A stretch of DNA of 61,025 nucleotides, taken from Alphaproteobacteria bacterium. GTDB lineage: Bacteria; Pseudomonadota; Alphaproteobacteria; Micropepsales; Micropepsaceae. Under the pieces are notes generated by a model. The model saw only the letters and a list, made by a program, of their open reading frames with translations, searched no databases and was not told the origin of the DNA. The DNA lies in assembly GCA_028871345.1 (NCBI GenBank), contig JAGWNK010000021.1, forward strand, positions 1 to 61,025, given 5' to 3'. The position numbers were made by a program, and so were the translations under genes. Of the stretch, positions 8,184 to 16,943 are shown one piece after another. The stretch's first letter is position 1; each line of letters opens with the position of its first letter.

Positions 8184-9773
8184 ATGGCCGAACCGCAACG
8201 CCGCTCGCGTTTCGAGCCGCAGCCCGCCTGGCTGACCTTGGTCGGCGCCGTGGAACGACTGTCGGCGGCCGACAGCCTGGCGGACATCATCGAGATCGTG
8301 CGCACGTCGGCCTGCGACGTCTCGGGGGCCGACGGCGTCACCTTCGTGCTGCGCGAAGGCGAGCTCTGCCATTACGTCGAAGAGAACGCCATCGCCCCGT
8401 TGTGGAAGGGCAAGCAGTTCCCGCTCACGGCCTGCGTCTCGGGCTGGGCGATGCTCAACGACAAGACCGCGGTCATTCCCGACATCTATCTCGATTCGCG
8501 CGTTCCCCAGGACGCCTACAGGCCGACCTTCGTGCAGAGCCTGGTGATGGTGCCGGTGCGCACGACCAAGCCGATCGCGGCCATCGGCTTCTATTGGGCG
8601 GAGACCCGGGTCTTCAATCTGGACGAACTGGCGCTGGTCGAGGCGCTGGGACGCGCCGCCTCGGCGGCCATCGCCGCGGTGCAGCTTCACGAGACCCTGG
8701 TGGAAAGTGAACAGCGGCTGACCATGGCGCTGTCGGCCGGCGGCCTGGGCGCCTGGGAACTGGAACTGGAAAGCAAAACCCTGTCGGCCACGCCCGCCTT
8801 CAAGGAAATCTTCGGGCGCGGCAGCGACGACGACTTCAGCTATGACGCGCTGATCGCGGCGGTGGCGCCCGACGACCGGGAGCGCGCCCGCACCGTGTTC
8901 GAAACGCCGACCGGCGAGCGGCCCGACAAGGACAGCGAATATCGCATTTTCTGCCCCGACGGCGACGAACGCTGGATCGAAGTGCGCGGCCGGGCCATGC
9001 ACGACGTCGACGGCGAAGTGACGCGCATCACAGGCGTGGCGCGCGACGTCACCGACCGGCGGCAGTCGCGCGAACGGCTGGAGCGCACCCAATCGGAGCT
9101 GGCGCATATCGCCCGCCAGAACGAACTGGGCCAGATGGTCTCGGCCCTCGCCCACGAACTGAACCAGCCGCTGACGGCGGCGCTGAACTATCTGAGCGTG
9201 GCGGAACGCCTGGCGCCCAGAGACACCGATCAGGCGATGGGCGCGATCGCCAAGTCGAAGATGCAGTTCGATCGCGCCACCGCCATCATCCATCGCATCC
9301 GCGGCTTCGTGCGCAAAGGCGACGTGGCGCGCGCCCCTGCCGACATCGGCGAGATCATCGGCGAGGCCCTCGAACTGGCGCGGCTCGACGCGCGCCATCG
9401 CGACATCGCCGTGCGCGTGGCGATCGGGCCGGGCCTGCCCCCGGTCGCGCTCGACAAGGTGCAGATCGTGCAGGTGCTGGTGAACCTGCTGCGCAACGCC
9501 TTCGAGGCGCTGGACGGGCGCACGCAGCGCGACGTGGCGGTGACGGCCGCCCATGTCGCCGGCGGCTTGGAGGTGCGGGTGTCGGATTCCGGCCCGGGCC
9601 TGCCGCCGGAGATCGCCGTCAATGTCTTCAAGCCGTTCCAATCCACGAAGGAAAACGGCATGGGCGTGGGACTGTCCTTGTGCCGATCGATCGTGGAGGC
9701 CCATGGCGGGCGCATGCGCTACGAGCCGGGCGACGGGGCGACCTTCGTCTTCACCCTGCCGATGGGAATGTGA
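8184..9773 (+). CDS. soluble GAF-PAS sensor histidine kinase (FixL-like)
   Basis: 529 aa without membrane segments, so a cytoplasmic sensor. Order: GAF domain (about 20-165), PAS domain with PAC tail (about 170-295, ending RDVTDRRQSRERLER), HisKA with the phosphoacceptor in ALAHELNQPLTAAL (His near 324), and HATPase_c with NLLRNAFEAL (N box), DSGPGLPPE (G1) and MGVGLSLCRSIVEAHGG (G2). The HELNQPL motif groups it with FixL/DctB-type kinases. GTG at 8181 is an alternative start. No dedicated response regulator gene is adjacent; the neighbouring hybrid kinase might receive the phosphate. Divergent from dnaG. Confidence 0.92.
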   Translation: MAEPQRRSRFEPQPAWLTLVGAVERLSAADSLADIIEIVRTSACDVSGADGVTFVLREGELCHYVEENAIAPLWKGKQFPLTACVSGWAMLNDKTAVIPDIYLDSRVPQDAYRPTFVQSLVMVPVRTTKPIAAIGFYWAETRVFNLDELALVEALGRAASAAIAAVQLHETLVESEQRLTMALSAGGLGAWELELESKTLSATPAFKEIFGRGSDDDFSYDALIAAVAPDDRERARTVFETPTGERPDKDSEYRIFCPDGDERWIEVRGRAMHDVDGEVTRITGVARDVTDRRQSRERLERTQSELAHIARQNELGQMVSALAHELNQPLTAALNYLSVAERLAPRDTDQAMGAIAKSKMQFDRATAIIHRIRGFVRKGDVARAPADIGEIIGEALELARLDARHRDIAVRVAIGPGLPPVALDKVQIVQVLVNLLRNAFEALDGRTQRDVAVTAAHVAGGLEVRVSDSGPGLPPEIAVNVFKPFQSTKENGMGVGLSLCRSIVEAHGGRMRYEPGDGATFVFTLPMGM

Positions 9774-10104
9774 CGATCAGGCCGGCGGCCGGCCGCCGCC
9801 GCCATATCACGGAGCGGGATATCGGGCGGCCCTGTCATGTGGCTGTTGCAGGATCTGGCGTGGTGCACGGCCGGGCTCGCCTTCGGGCGATCCGCCGAAG
9901 CCGAGCCGCGCATCCTGACATGACTTGCCCTCCGCGCACATGGCGGGAGCATGCGAACGAGGCCCTGCACGCTTCTCGCGTAAGCCCTTGCATATGCCAA
10001 CAATTGTTAAGCCATTGCCGGCCTCGCTGCCGTCGTCGACCGGTGATGTGTCTTGCCGACTGCGGCGTTCGCCCATAAACAGGAACCCTGAGGGGCAGAG
10101 CTCG
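9774..10104. other. 331-bp gap between the two kinase genes
   Basis: No convincing gene. A 28-codon frame starts at 9838 (MWLLQDLAWCTAGLAFGRSA) without a clear ribosome site. A perfect 10-bp palindrome AACAATTGTT lies at 9999-10008, about 100 bp upstream of the hybrid kinase, and is relatively AT-rich; it may be part of its promoter region. Confidence 0.4.
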
Positions 10105-12105
10105 ATGGCCGACAGCAGCACGTCTGCACCGCAAACCGCAGGCCTGGACAAGGATTTCCGCGAGGTCCTGGATTCGATCCCCGCGATGATCTGGCTGACG
10201 GACGCCGGGGGCCGCCGCATCTGGTTCAACAAAAGCTGGCTCGCCTTCACCGGGCGCCGCATCGCCGAAGAGCTGGGCACGGGCTGGCTCGGCGGCGTCC
10301 ATCCCGAAGACCGCGCCCGGGCCCAGACCGCGTACACGGATCATTTCGCGGCGCGGCAAACCTACCGCATCCAATACCGCCTGCGCCGTCACGACGGCGA
10401 GTACCGCTGGATCGAAATGGCGGGGGCGCCGCGCCTGGCGCCCGACGGCACCTATCTGGGCTTCATCGGATCGGGCACCGACGTGCACGAGGCCGCCACG
10501 CGTCTCGCGCAGGAGAAGGCCGTCCAGGCGCGCATCGAAGAAGACCTGGCGCAAACTTCGCGCCAGCTCCAGCTCCTGATCGACGGCATCCAGGACTATG
10601 CCATCTACATGATGGACCCCGAGGGGCGCGTGATGAGCTGGAACTCGGGCGCCGAGCGCATCAAGGGCTACAGCGCCGGCGAAATCCTGGGCCGGCATTT
10701 CTCGATCTTCTACACCGAAGAGGACTGCGCCGGGCGGAAGCCCCAAGAAGTGCTGGCGCACGCCGCGCTGGCCGGCAAGTTCGAGACGGAATCCTGGCGG
10801 GTGCGCAAGGACGGCTCGCGGTTCTGGGCCCAGGCCACCGTCAACGCCATCCGCGACACGTCGGGCGCGCTCGTCGGCTTCGCCAAGATCACCCGCGACG
10901 TCACCGACAGGCATCAGGCCGAGGAGCTTCTGGCCCAGGCGCGCGAGCGCCTCCTGCAGGCGAAGAAGATGGAAGCGGTCGGCCAGCTCACCGGCGGCGT
11001 GGCGCACGACTTCAACAACCTTCTGATGGTGGTGATCGGCAACCTGGAGATCGCGCGGCGCAACACCGAATCCGCCGACCCCGAGCCGGTGCGCCAGAGG
11101 CGCTATCTCGATTTCGCGCTGGTCGGGGCGCGGCGCGCCACCACCCTGACCCAGCGCCTGCTCGCCTTCTCGCGCCGCCAGCCGCTCAATCCCAAGCCTC
11201 TCAACGTCAACAGGTTCATCGCCGGCGAGGTGGAATTCCTGCAGCGCAGCCTGGGCGAGACCGTCGAGGTGGAGGCCGTGGGCGGCGCCGGCGTCTGGAC
11301 GGTCGAAGCCGACATCGATCAGCTGGAAGCGGCGATGCTCAATCTCGCGGTCAATGCGCGTGACGCCATGCCCGAGGGCGGCAAGCTGACGCTGGAGACG
11401 AGCAACGCCTTCCTCGACGACGAATACTGCCGCGTCAATCCCGAGGTGCGCCCCGGGCAATATGTGCTGATCTCGGTGACCGACAACGGCACGGGCATGA
11501 CCAAGGACGTCGTCGAGCGCGCCTTCGAGCCGTTCTTCACCACCAAGGGCACCGGCGCGGGCACCGGACTGGGGCTGAGCCAGGTCTACGGCTTCGTCAA
11601 GCAGTCGGGCGGGCACTTGAAGATCTACAGCGAGCCCGACCAGGGCACGACGATCCGCGTCTACCTGCCGCGACAGATGGGCGACGCCTCGTCCGAAGAG
11701 GGCGAGATGCGCCCCGTGCCGACGCGCAGCGAAGCCGGCGAGACCGTGCTGGTGGTGGAGGACGACGAGGACGTGCGCAGCTATCTGGCCGAGACGCTGA
11801 AGGAGCTCGGCTACGGCGTGCTCCTGGCGCACGACGCCAAAGGCGCGCTCGACTGGATCGGGCGCCAGGACATGCGCATCGACGTGCTGCTCACCGACGT
11901 CGTGCTGCCCGGCCCCAGCGGGCGCGAGCTGTCGCACGAAGCGCTGGCGCTGCGCCCCGGGCTCAAGGTGCTGTTCATGACCGGCTATTCGCGCAACGCC
12001 ATCGTGCACCAGGGCCGCCTCGACCCCGGCGTCGAGCTGATCCAGAAACCTTTCACGCACGAACAGCTGGCGGCGCGCCTGCGCACGATGCTGGACGCGA
12101 AGTGA
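10105..12105 (+). CDS. hybrid sensor kinase: PAS-PAS-HisKA-HATPase-receiver
   Basis: 666 aa, no signal peptide or membrane segment. PAS-1 (about 17-135) has MIWLTDAGGRRIWFNKSW and PAS-2 (about 150-270) has YMMDPEGRVMSWNSGAERIK, a sequence typical of blue-light or redox-type PAS sensors. HisKA carries the phosphoacceptor in GGVAHDFNNLLMVVIGNLE (His near 301). HATPase_c has NLAVNARDAMPEGGKL and GTGLGLSQVYGFVKQSGG. The C-terminal receiver (about 548-660) has VLVVEDDEDV, the acceptor Asp in LLTDVVLPGPSG and the Lys of QKPF. The start is the ATG after GAGGGGCAGAG. HDFNN-type kinases commonly pair with a fused receiver, as here. Confidence 0.93.
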   Translation: MADSSTSAPQTAGLDKDFREVLDSIPAMIWLTDAGGRRIWFNKSWLAFTGRRIAEELGTGWLGGVHPEDRARAQTAYTDHFAARQTYRIQYRLRRHDGEYRWIEMAGAPRLAPDGTYLGFIGSGTDVHEAATRLAQEKAVQARIEEDLAQTSRQLQLLIDGIQDYAIYMMDPEGRVMSWNSGAERIKGYSAGEILGRHFSIFYTEEDCAGRKPQEVLAHAALAGKFETESWRVRKDGSRFWAQATVNAIRDTSGALVGFAKITRDVTDRHQAEELLAQARERLLQAKKMEAVGQLTGGVAHDFNNLLMVVIGNLEIARRNTESADPEPVRQRRYLDFALVGARRATTLTQRLLAFSRRQPLNPKPLNVNRFIAGEVEFLQRSLGETVEVEAVGGAGVWTVEADIDQLEAAMLNLAVNARDAMPEGGKLTLETSNAFLDDEYCRVNPEVRPGQYVLISVTDNGTGMTKDVVERAFEPFFTTKGTGAGTGLGLSQVYGFVKQSGGHLKIYSEPDQGTTIRVYLPRQMGDASSEEGEMRPVPTRSEAGETVLVVEDDEDVRSYLAETLKELGYGVLLAHDAKGALDWIGRQDMRIDVLLTDVVLPGPSGRELSHEALALRPGLKVLFMTGYSRNAIVHQGRLDPGVELIQKPFTHEQLAARLRTMLDAK

Positions 12106-12156
12106 CCCCCTCCCCGGCCTTCGCCCGGACCTCTCCCGTCAACGGGGGAGGAAAGG
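12106..12156. repeat. intergenic palindromic repeat between convergent genes
   Basis: CCCCCTCCCC, a spacer, then CTCCCGTCAACGGGGGAGGAAA, a member of the dispersed family. It sits between the 3' ends of the hybrid kinase gene and yqeY, where it could form a terminator hairpin for either strand. Confidence 0.5.
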
Positions 12157-12172
12157 AACGAGCGGGGCATGC

Positions 12173-12637
12173 TTACTTCGCCGCCAGCAGCGCCTTCACC
12201 TGGCCCGAAGCCTTGGCGAAGTCCATCTTGCCGGCGTAACGCTCTTTCAGCGCAGCCATCACCTTGCCCATGTCCTTCATCGAGGCGGCGCCGAGCTCGG
12301 CGATCACCGCGGCGATGGCCGACGCCTGTTCCGCCTCGTCCATCGGCTTGGGCATGAAGGCGCGGATCACCGCGATCTCGTCGCGCTCGGCCTCGGCCAG
12401 TTCGGGGCGGCCGCCCTTGTCGTAAAGCGCGATGGAATCCTCGCGGCTTTTGATCAGCTTCTGGAACAGCTGCAGGATCTCGTCGTCGGAGATGAGGTCG
12501 CGGCCGGCCTCGCTGCGGTTGGCGATGTCGCGGTCCTTCAGGTTGGCCTGGACGAGGCGCAGCGTGCCCAGCCGCTTCTGGTCGCGCGCCTTCATGGCCT
12601 CTTTCACCGCGGCGTTCAGCTGATCGCGCAATCCCAT
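12173..12637 (-). CDS. GatB/YqeY domain-containing protein
   Basis: 154 aa, all helical. It starts MGLRDQLNAAVKEAMKARDQ, continues with KRLGTLRLVQANLKDRDI, and has the tail domain ASMKDMGKVMAALKERYAGK, the part shared with the C-terminus of the GatB/GatE amidotransferase subunits that contacts tRNA. Stand-alone YqeY proteins have an uncertain role, presumably in tRNA binding. YqeY next to carA and near dnaG/rpoD is a common alphaproteobacterial arrangement. The start is chosen at the ATG beginning the conserved sequence; the frame upstream is not conserved-looking. Confidence 0.9.
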   Translation of the reverse strand: MGLRDQLNAAVKEAMKARDQKRLGTLRLVQANLKDRDIANRSEAGRDLISDDEILQLFQKLIKSREDSIALYDKGGRPELAEAERDEIAVIRAFMPKPMDEAEQASAIAAVIAELGAASMKDMGKVMAALKERYAGKMDFAKASGQVKALLAAK

Positions 12638-12696
12638 GGCTGATCCTCCCTTTCGGGCGTAATCTAGTCGCCGGGGCAAACCTTCACAACGCGACC

Positions 12697-13911
12697 ATGA
12701 GCAAGGCAGTTATCGCGGCGCTGGGCGGGCTTGCCGGACTTGTTCTGCTCGGACAGGCCTCAGCGGCACCGCCGACGCCGGAGGCACGATATGCCGAAGC
12801 ACTGGCGGCGCTGGACGCCAAGTGCGACGAGTTCTGCGGTTACGGCATCAATGGCAGCCTGGAAGAACGCAGGGCTCTGGATGCGCTATGGGACGCTACT
12901 CAGGACTGGACGGTGGCGTACCTCAGCGATCGCCGCAAAATCGATCTCCGCAAGATCAACACCGATCTAGTCAACCGCCATGCGCACGAGCGCACCAACA
13001 TCGCGCCGGACGCCATCTTCGCGCTGCAGCCGGGACTCTATGGCGTGCTCTCGTCCTGGGAATGGACGGGCAATGTGTTCCTCGTGGAGAAACACGAGGG
13101 GCGGTTCCGCGTGGCGTGGGACATCCGCAAGGCCGATGCCGGAGCGTTCCCCGTTCTGAAGGCCTGGCATACCGATCGCGCCCGCAACGATTGCGAGAAG
13201 GATGGTAACGCAAGCCGAGATGTGTGCGGGCCGATCATCGGTAACGAGATCAAACTTCTGCCGCGCGATGGCGACGGCCGTGTGCGCTTCGCGCTGTTGG
13301 CAACCTATGGCCAACTCGCAGAGACGACCGTTGCCGGCCAGCTCAGCATCTGGACGTGGGACGGAACGGCACCTCGAATTCAGTGGGCGAAACGTTATAC
13401 GTACAATTTCGAGGATGCTTCCTGGCGGCAGCACGGCGAGCTTCTGAAGATTCGCGCTACCGGCTGGTGGCGCATGTTCTTCGCTTGCGGCACCTGTATC
13501 GGGCGGCAAATGAACTGGACCATTCGCATCGGTCCGCACCGTATCGACGATCTCGGCATGACGCCGGTTGTTGCCGAACTGGATGCCCTGGACGAAATCT
13601 TCTATCGCGTCTGGAAGCATCTGCCCGCTGATGATCTGGCCACATCTAAGGTCCAGGAAACAGCGGCCAAGATCATCACCGAACGCGAAGCCGAGGAAGC
13701 TTCGTGGCCCAAGGACGGAAGCGGAAACAAGGATTATCTATACCTCGGCATGTTGGCCGGTTTGCCGAAAACGACATCGGAGCGCGGCGGCCACAGTATC
13801 TGCTTCATCACCGATGATTCGGGCCCCTTGCGTACCAGGTTCGAAAACCGCGCCGGCGCGCTGTTCGCCACGGAAATGACGCGGTTTCCACAATCCGATT
13901 CCTGCCCTTAA
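12697..13911 (+). CDS. secreted hypothetical protein (404 aa)
   Basis: A clear signal peptide (MSKAVIAALGGLAGLVLL, cleavage near QASAA). The mature protein has paired Cys motifs (CDEFCGYG; FACGTCIGRQ) that could form disulfides, many Trp, and beta-rich stretches (LSIWTWDGTAPRIQWAKRY) but no catalytic motif I recognise. It sits alone between yqeY and carA, a pair that is often adjacent. The codon choice looks less GC3-biased than in its neighbours, which suggests it was inserted. It is probably periplasmic or exported; function unknown. Confidence 0.8.
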   Translation: MSKAVIAALGGLAGLVLLGQASAAPPTPEARYAEALAALDAKCDEFCGYGINGSLEERRALDALWDATQDWTVAYLSDRRKIDLRKINTDLVNRHAHERTNIAPDAIFALQPGLYGVLSSWEWTGNVFLVEKHEGRFRVAWDIRKADAGAFPVLKAWHTDRARNDCEKDGNASRDVCGPIIGNEIKLLPRDGDGRVRFALLATYGQLAETTVAGQLSIWTWDGTAPRIQWAKRYTYNFEDASWRQHGELLKIRATGWWRMFFACGTCIGRQMNWTIRIGPHRIDDLGMTPVVAELDALDEIFYRVWKHLPADDLATSKVQETAAKIITEREAEEASWPKDGSGNKDYLYLGMLAGLPKTTSERGGHSICFITDDSGPLRTRFENRAGALFATEMTRFPQSDSCP

Positions 13912-13968
13912 TCCCACCTTGACCGACCCGGCGGGCCTCCCTATTTTCGGCAAAATTCGAGGCCTCCC

Positions 13969-15132
13969 ATGAGCGATGTCACCGCCGCCCCCGCCGCCAG
14001 CGCGGCGGCCGCCTTTCCGCGCGCCAAGCTGGTGCTGGCCGACGCCACCGTGTTCGAAGGCCACGGCTTCGGCGCCGAAGCGCAAGCGGTGGGCGAGGTC
14101 TGCTTCAACACCGCCATGACCGGCTACCAGGAGATCCTGTCGGACCCCAGCTATGCCGGGCAGATCGTCTGCTTCACCTTCCCCCATATCGGCATCGTCG
14201 GCGCCAACCACGAGGACATCGAGACGCTGACCCCCCGCGTGCGCGGACTGATCGTGCGCGCCGACGCCCGCGTGCCGTCGAACTATCGCGCCCTGATGGC
14301 GCTCGACACCTGGCTCAAGCGCCACCATATCCCCGCCATCGCCGGCGTCGATACGCGTGCGCTGACCGCGCGCATCCGCGAGCAGGGCATGCCCCACGGC
14401 GTCATCGGCCGCGGCGAGACGGCGGCGCTGGCGCGCAAGGCCAAGGAATTCCCGGGGCTCGTCGGCCTCGACCTGGCCAAAGAGGTGACGGCGGGCCAGA
14501 CCATGAAATGGCGCGAGACGCCGTGGCAATGGAACAAGGGCTATGGCGAGCAGCGCGATCCCAAGTTCCGCGTGGTGGTGATCGATTACGGCGTCAAGCG
14601 CAACATCCTGCGCATGCTGGCGGGGCTGGGCGCCGAGGTCACCGTGGTGCCGGCGCAGGCGAGCTTCGACGACGTGATGATCCATCGCCCGCAAGGCGTG
14701 GTGCTGTCCAACGGCCCCGGCGATCCGGCGGCCACCGGCGTCTATGCCATTTCCACGATCAAGGCGCTGGTTGCATCCGGCCTGCCGGTGTTCGGCATCT
14801 GCCTCGGCCACCAGATGCTGGGGCTGGCCCTGGGCGGGGCGACCAAGAAGATGGCCCAAGGCCATCACGGCGCCAACCATCCGGTGAAGGAGCTTGAGAC
14901 CGGCAAGGTCGAGATCGTCTCCATGAATCACGGCTTCACGGTGGACGCCGACAGCCTGCCGGCCGGCGTCGTCGAGACGCATGTCTCGCTGTTCGACGGC
15001 TCCAATTGCGGATTGCGCGTGGACGGCAAGCCGGTGTTCAGCGTGCAGTACCATCCCGAAGCCTCGCCGGGGCCGATGGACTCGCACTATTTGTTCCAGC
15101 GCTTTGTCGATGCGGTGATGGAGGGGATGTAG
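13969..15132 (+). CDS. carA: carbamoyl-phosphate synthase small subunit CarA
   Basis: 387 aa, typical length. It hydrolyses glutamine and channels ammonia to CarB for carbamoyl phosphate in arginine and pyrimidine synthesis. The N-terminal CPSase domain shows GEVCFNTAMTGYQEILSDPS. The C-terminal class I amidotransferase domain has VLSNGPGDP, the nucleophile in PVFGICLGHQMLGLALGG (Cys) and the His/Glu pair in VQYHPEASPGP. No carB is in this window, so the two subunits are unlinked or carB is farther away. A perfect 10-bp stem follows the gene. Confidence 0.97.
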   Translation: MSDVTAAPAASAAAAFPRAKLVLADATVFEGHGFGAEAQAVGEVCFNTAMTGYQEILSDPSYAGQIVCFTFPHIGIVGANHEDIETLTPRVRGLIVRADARVPSNYRALMALDTWLKRHHIPAIAGVDTRALTARIREQGMPHGVIGRGETAALARKAKEFPGLVGLDLAKEVTAGQTMKWRETPWQWNKGYGEQRDPKFRVVVIDYGVKRNILRMLAGLGAEVTVVPAQASFDDVMIHRPQGVVLSNGPGDPAATGVYAISTIKALVASGLPVFGICLGHQMLGLALGGATKKMAQGHHGANHPVKELETGKVEIVSMNHGFTVDADSLPAGVVETHVSLFDGSNCGLRVDGKPVFSVQYHPEASPGPMDSHYLFQRFVDAVMEGM

Positions 15133-15158
15133 CTTTCCCTCCCCTGGAAGGTGAGGGC

Positions 15159-15182
15159 GCAAACCGTCGTCAGACGGTTTGC
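15159..15182 (+). terminator. hairpin downstream of carA
   Basis: Perfect 10-bp inverted repeat GCAAACCGTC / GACGGTTTGC with loop GTCA, 27 bp after the carA stop. No T run follows, so it may be a Rho-assisted or processing stem rather than a classic intrinsic terminator. Confidence 0.5.
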
Positions 15183-15183
15183 G

Positions 15184-15262
15184 GGAGGCGTCGCACCCCC
15201 ACCCGATCCGACTTCACTTCGTTACGCCCCATCGACCTCCCCCTTTCAGGGGGAGGAATATC
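15184..15262. repeat. intergenic palindromic repeat between convergent carA and DUF4893 gene
   Basis: Member of the dispersed family, ending in the stem CCTCCCCC / GGGGGAGG (15236-15256). It lies at the shared 3' side of carA (plus) and the DUF4893 gene (minus). Confidence 0.55.
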
Positions 15263-15863
15263 ACCGCTTCAGTTCCAGCACGTCGAAGGTCGATTCCTGC
15301 ACCGGATAGGGAAGCTCCAGCCGCGCCCGGCCGTCGGCCAAGAGCGACAAGAGGCCGATCTGATCGTCGGGCGTGGCGGGCGCCCCGGCGGAGGCGGCGT
15401 TGCCGGAATAGCGGTGCGGTCTCTCGCCCCGGACGTAAGACGCGCCGAGATATACGAAGCTTTCGCCGCTGTCCGGTTCAAGCGTGCCCTGCATGCGCTG
15501 GGTGCCGGTGAGCTTCTCGAGCACCAGCATGCCGTCCTTGTCGCTGATGCGGCAGCGGAACCAGGCATAGATGATGTCTGGCACCATGCCGCCGAGCTTG
15601 ATGGTGCGGCAGCGCCAGTTGCCCAGCAGCGCGGCGGGGGCCGCGTGCACCACGGGGGTGTGCAGGATGGAATCGATGGCGACGAGATCGGCGGGGCTGG
15701 CGCCGCGGCCGGCCTCGTCGAGGCCCTTGGCGCGCGCCTCGTCGATCCTGGTCAGGCGATGCAGATCGTAAGGCGAGGCTTCCTGCTGCCAGCCGGCGAA
15801 GGCGGCAGAGACGAGAAGGGCGGCCAACAGTACGGCGATGCCCCCTCCGGCCCTTCGGGCCAC
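15261..15863 (-). CDS. secreted DUF4893-like protein
   Basis: About 200 aa from a GTG at 15863. This start gives a clean signal peptide (MARRAGGGIAVLLAALLVSA, then AFAG). An ATG at 15911 would add 16 residues and overlap fabI. The mature part has LHRLTRIDEARAKGLDEA, LLGNWRCRTIKLGGMVPDII and a beta-rich C-terminal half, as in the DUF4893 family of alphaproteobacterial exported proteins, whose function is unknown. It starts 26 bp after the fabI stop and is probably co-transcribed with it, although a repeat copy lies in the junction. Confidence 0.75.
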   Translation of the reverse strand: MARRAGGGIAVLLAALLVSAAFAGWQQEASPYDLHRLTRIDEARAKGLDEAGRGASPADLVAIDSILHTPVVHAAPAALLGNWRCRTIKLGGMVPDIIYAWFRCRISDKDGMLVLEKLTGTQRMQGTLEPDSGESFVYLGASYVRGERPHRYSGNAASAGAPATPDDQIGLLSLLADGRARLELPYPVQESTFDVLELKR

Positions 15864-15884
15864 CGCCCCCTCAAAAGGGGCAGG
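15838..15884. repeat. intergenic palindromic repeat at the fabI / DUF4893 junction
   Basis: CCCCCTCCGGCCCTTCGGGC followed by CCCCCTCAAAAGGGG, a variant of the dispersed family. It overlaps the proposed GTG start region of the DUF4893 gene, so it may affect coupling between the two genes. Confidence 0.4.
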
Positions 15885-15888
15885 AAAT

Positions 15889-16746
15889 CTATTGGTCTTC
15901 CCCGTTCGCATCGGAAGCCTCGCCGTTTCCGGGCGCGATCCAGCCCTTGAGGTCCGCCGGCGGCGGCATGCCGACGACGTTGAATCCCGCATCGACGAAA
16001 TGCACCTCGCCGGTGACGCCCGCCGCCATGTCGCTCAGCAGATAGCAGGCGGCGTCGCCCACATGGTCGAGCTCGATGGATCGCTTGAGCGGAGAATGCG
16101 CCTTGTTCCACTTGAAGACGACGCGCGCCTCGCCCACGGCGGAGCCCGCCAGCGTGCGCATCGGCCCCGCCGAGATGGCGTTGACGCGGATGTTGTCCGG
16201 ACCGAGATCGGAGGCGAGGTAGCGCACGCTCGCCTCCAGCGCCGCCTTGGCGACGCCCATCACGTTGTAGTTGGGCATGACGCGGCTGGCGCCGAGATAG
16301 GTCAGCGTCAGGAGCGAGCCGCCCTTGCCGCGCATCAGCGCGGCGGCGCGGCGCGCCACCGCCGTGAAGGAATAGCAGGAGATCGACAGTGTGCGGACGA
16401 AGTTGGCGCGCGTCGTATCGACATAGCGTCCCTTGAGCTCGCCGCGGTCGGAATGGGCGATGGCGTGCACCACGAAGTCGATGGAGCCCCATTCCTTCTC
16501 GAGGGCGGCAAACGCCGCATCGAGCTGCTCGTCGTTCTCGACATCGCCAGGCATGACGAGGGAAGAGCCGACTTCCTGGGCCAGCGGCTTCAGGCGCTTG
16601 AGCTGGGCGTCGCCCTGGTAGGTGAATGCGAGTTCGGCACCCTGGGCGGACAAGGCGCGCGCGATGCCCCAGGCGATGGAGTGGTCGTTGGCCACCCCCA
16701 TGATCAACCCGCTCTTGCCGGCCATCAGGTCTGTCGGCTTGGTCAT
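15889..16746 (-). CDS. fabI: enoyl-[acyl-carrier-protein] reductase FabI
   Basis: 285 aa short-chain dehydrogenase-type enzyme that reduces the enoyl-ACP double bond with NADH in the last step of each elongation cycle. The nucleotide site shows GLIMGVANDHSIAWGIA. The catalytic Tyr and Lys are in YNVMGVAKAALEASVRYLAS. The C-terminal motif is VTGEVHFVDAGFNVVGM. The last about 20 residues form an acidic tail. It lies in a minus-strand run with fabB and fabA, the set needed for unsaturated fatty acid synthesis, with a 197-bp gap after fabB. Confidence 0.96.
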   Translation of the reverse strand: MTKPTDLMAGKSGLIMGVANDHSIAWGIARALSAQGAELAFTYQGDAQLKRLKPLAQEVGSSLVMPGDVENDEQLDAAFAALEKEWGSIDFVVHAIAHSDRGELKGRYVDTTRANFVRTLSISCYSFTAVARRAAALMRGKGGSLLTLTYLGASRVMPNYNVMGVAKAALEASVRYLASDLGPDNIRVNAISAGPMRTLAGSAVGEARVVFKWNKAHSPLKRSIELDHVGDAACYLLSDMAAGVTGEVHFVDAGFNVVGMPPPADLKGWIAPGNGEASDANGEDQ

Positions 16747-16943
16747 CTGGTCTTGTGTGCTCCGTATGCCGGCAAGGCCGACAGAATCAGCATGGTTATC
16801 GCGCAGGACGGCACGCTAGGGAAGGGAAGGAACAGATTAAGGTAAGCTTGTGGCGAGCCGGGCGCTGCGCCGCCGGGCTGGGGCCATCGCAAGGCGAACA
16901 GGCGACGACAAGGCCGCCGCCCGACCGGCGGCAAAGCGGAAAT

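Noticed and set aside
9835..12060. 741-codon minus-strand frame opposite the hybrid kinase
   Set aside because: The plus strand has complete PAS, HisKA, HATPase and receiver motifs; the antisense product shows no family features.
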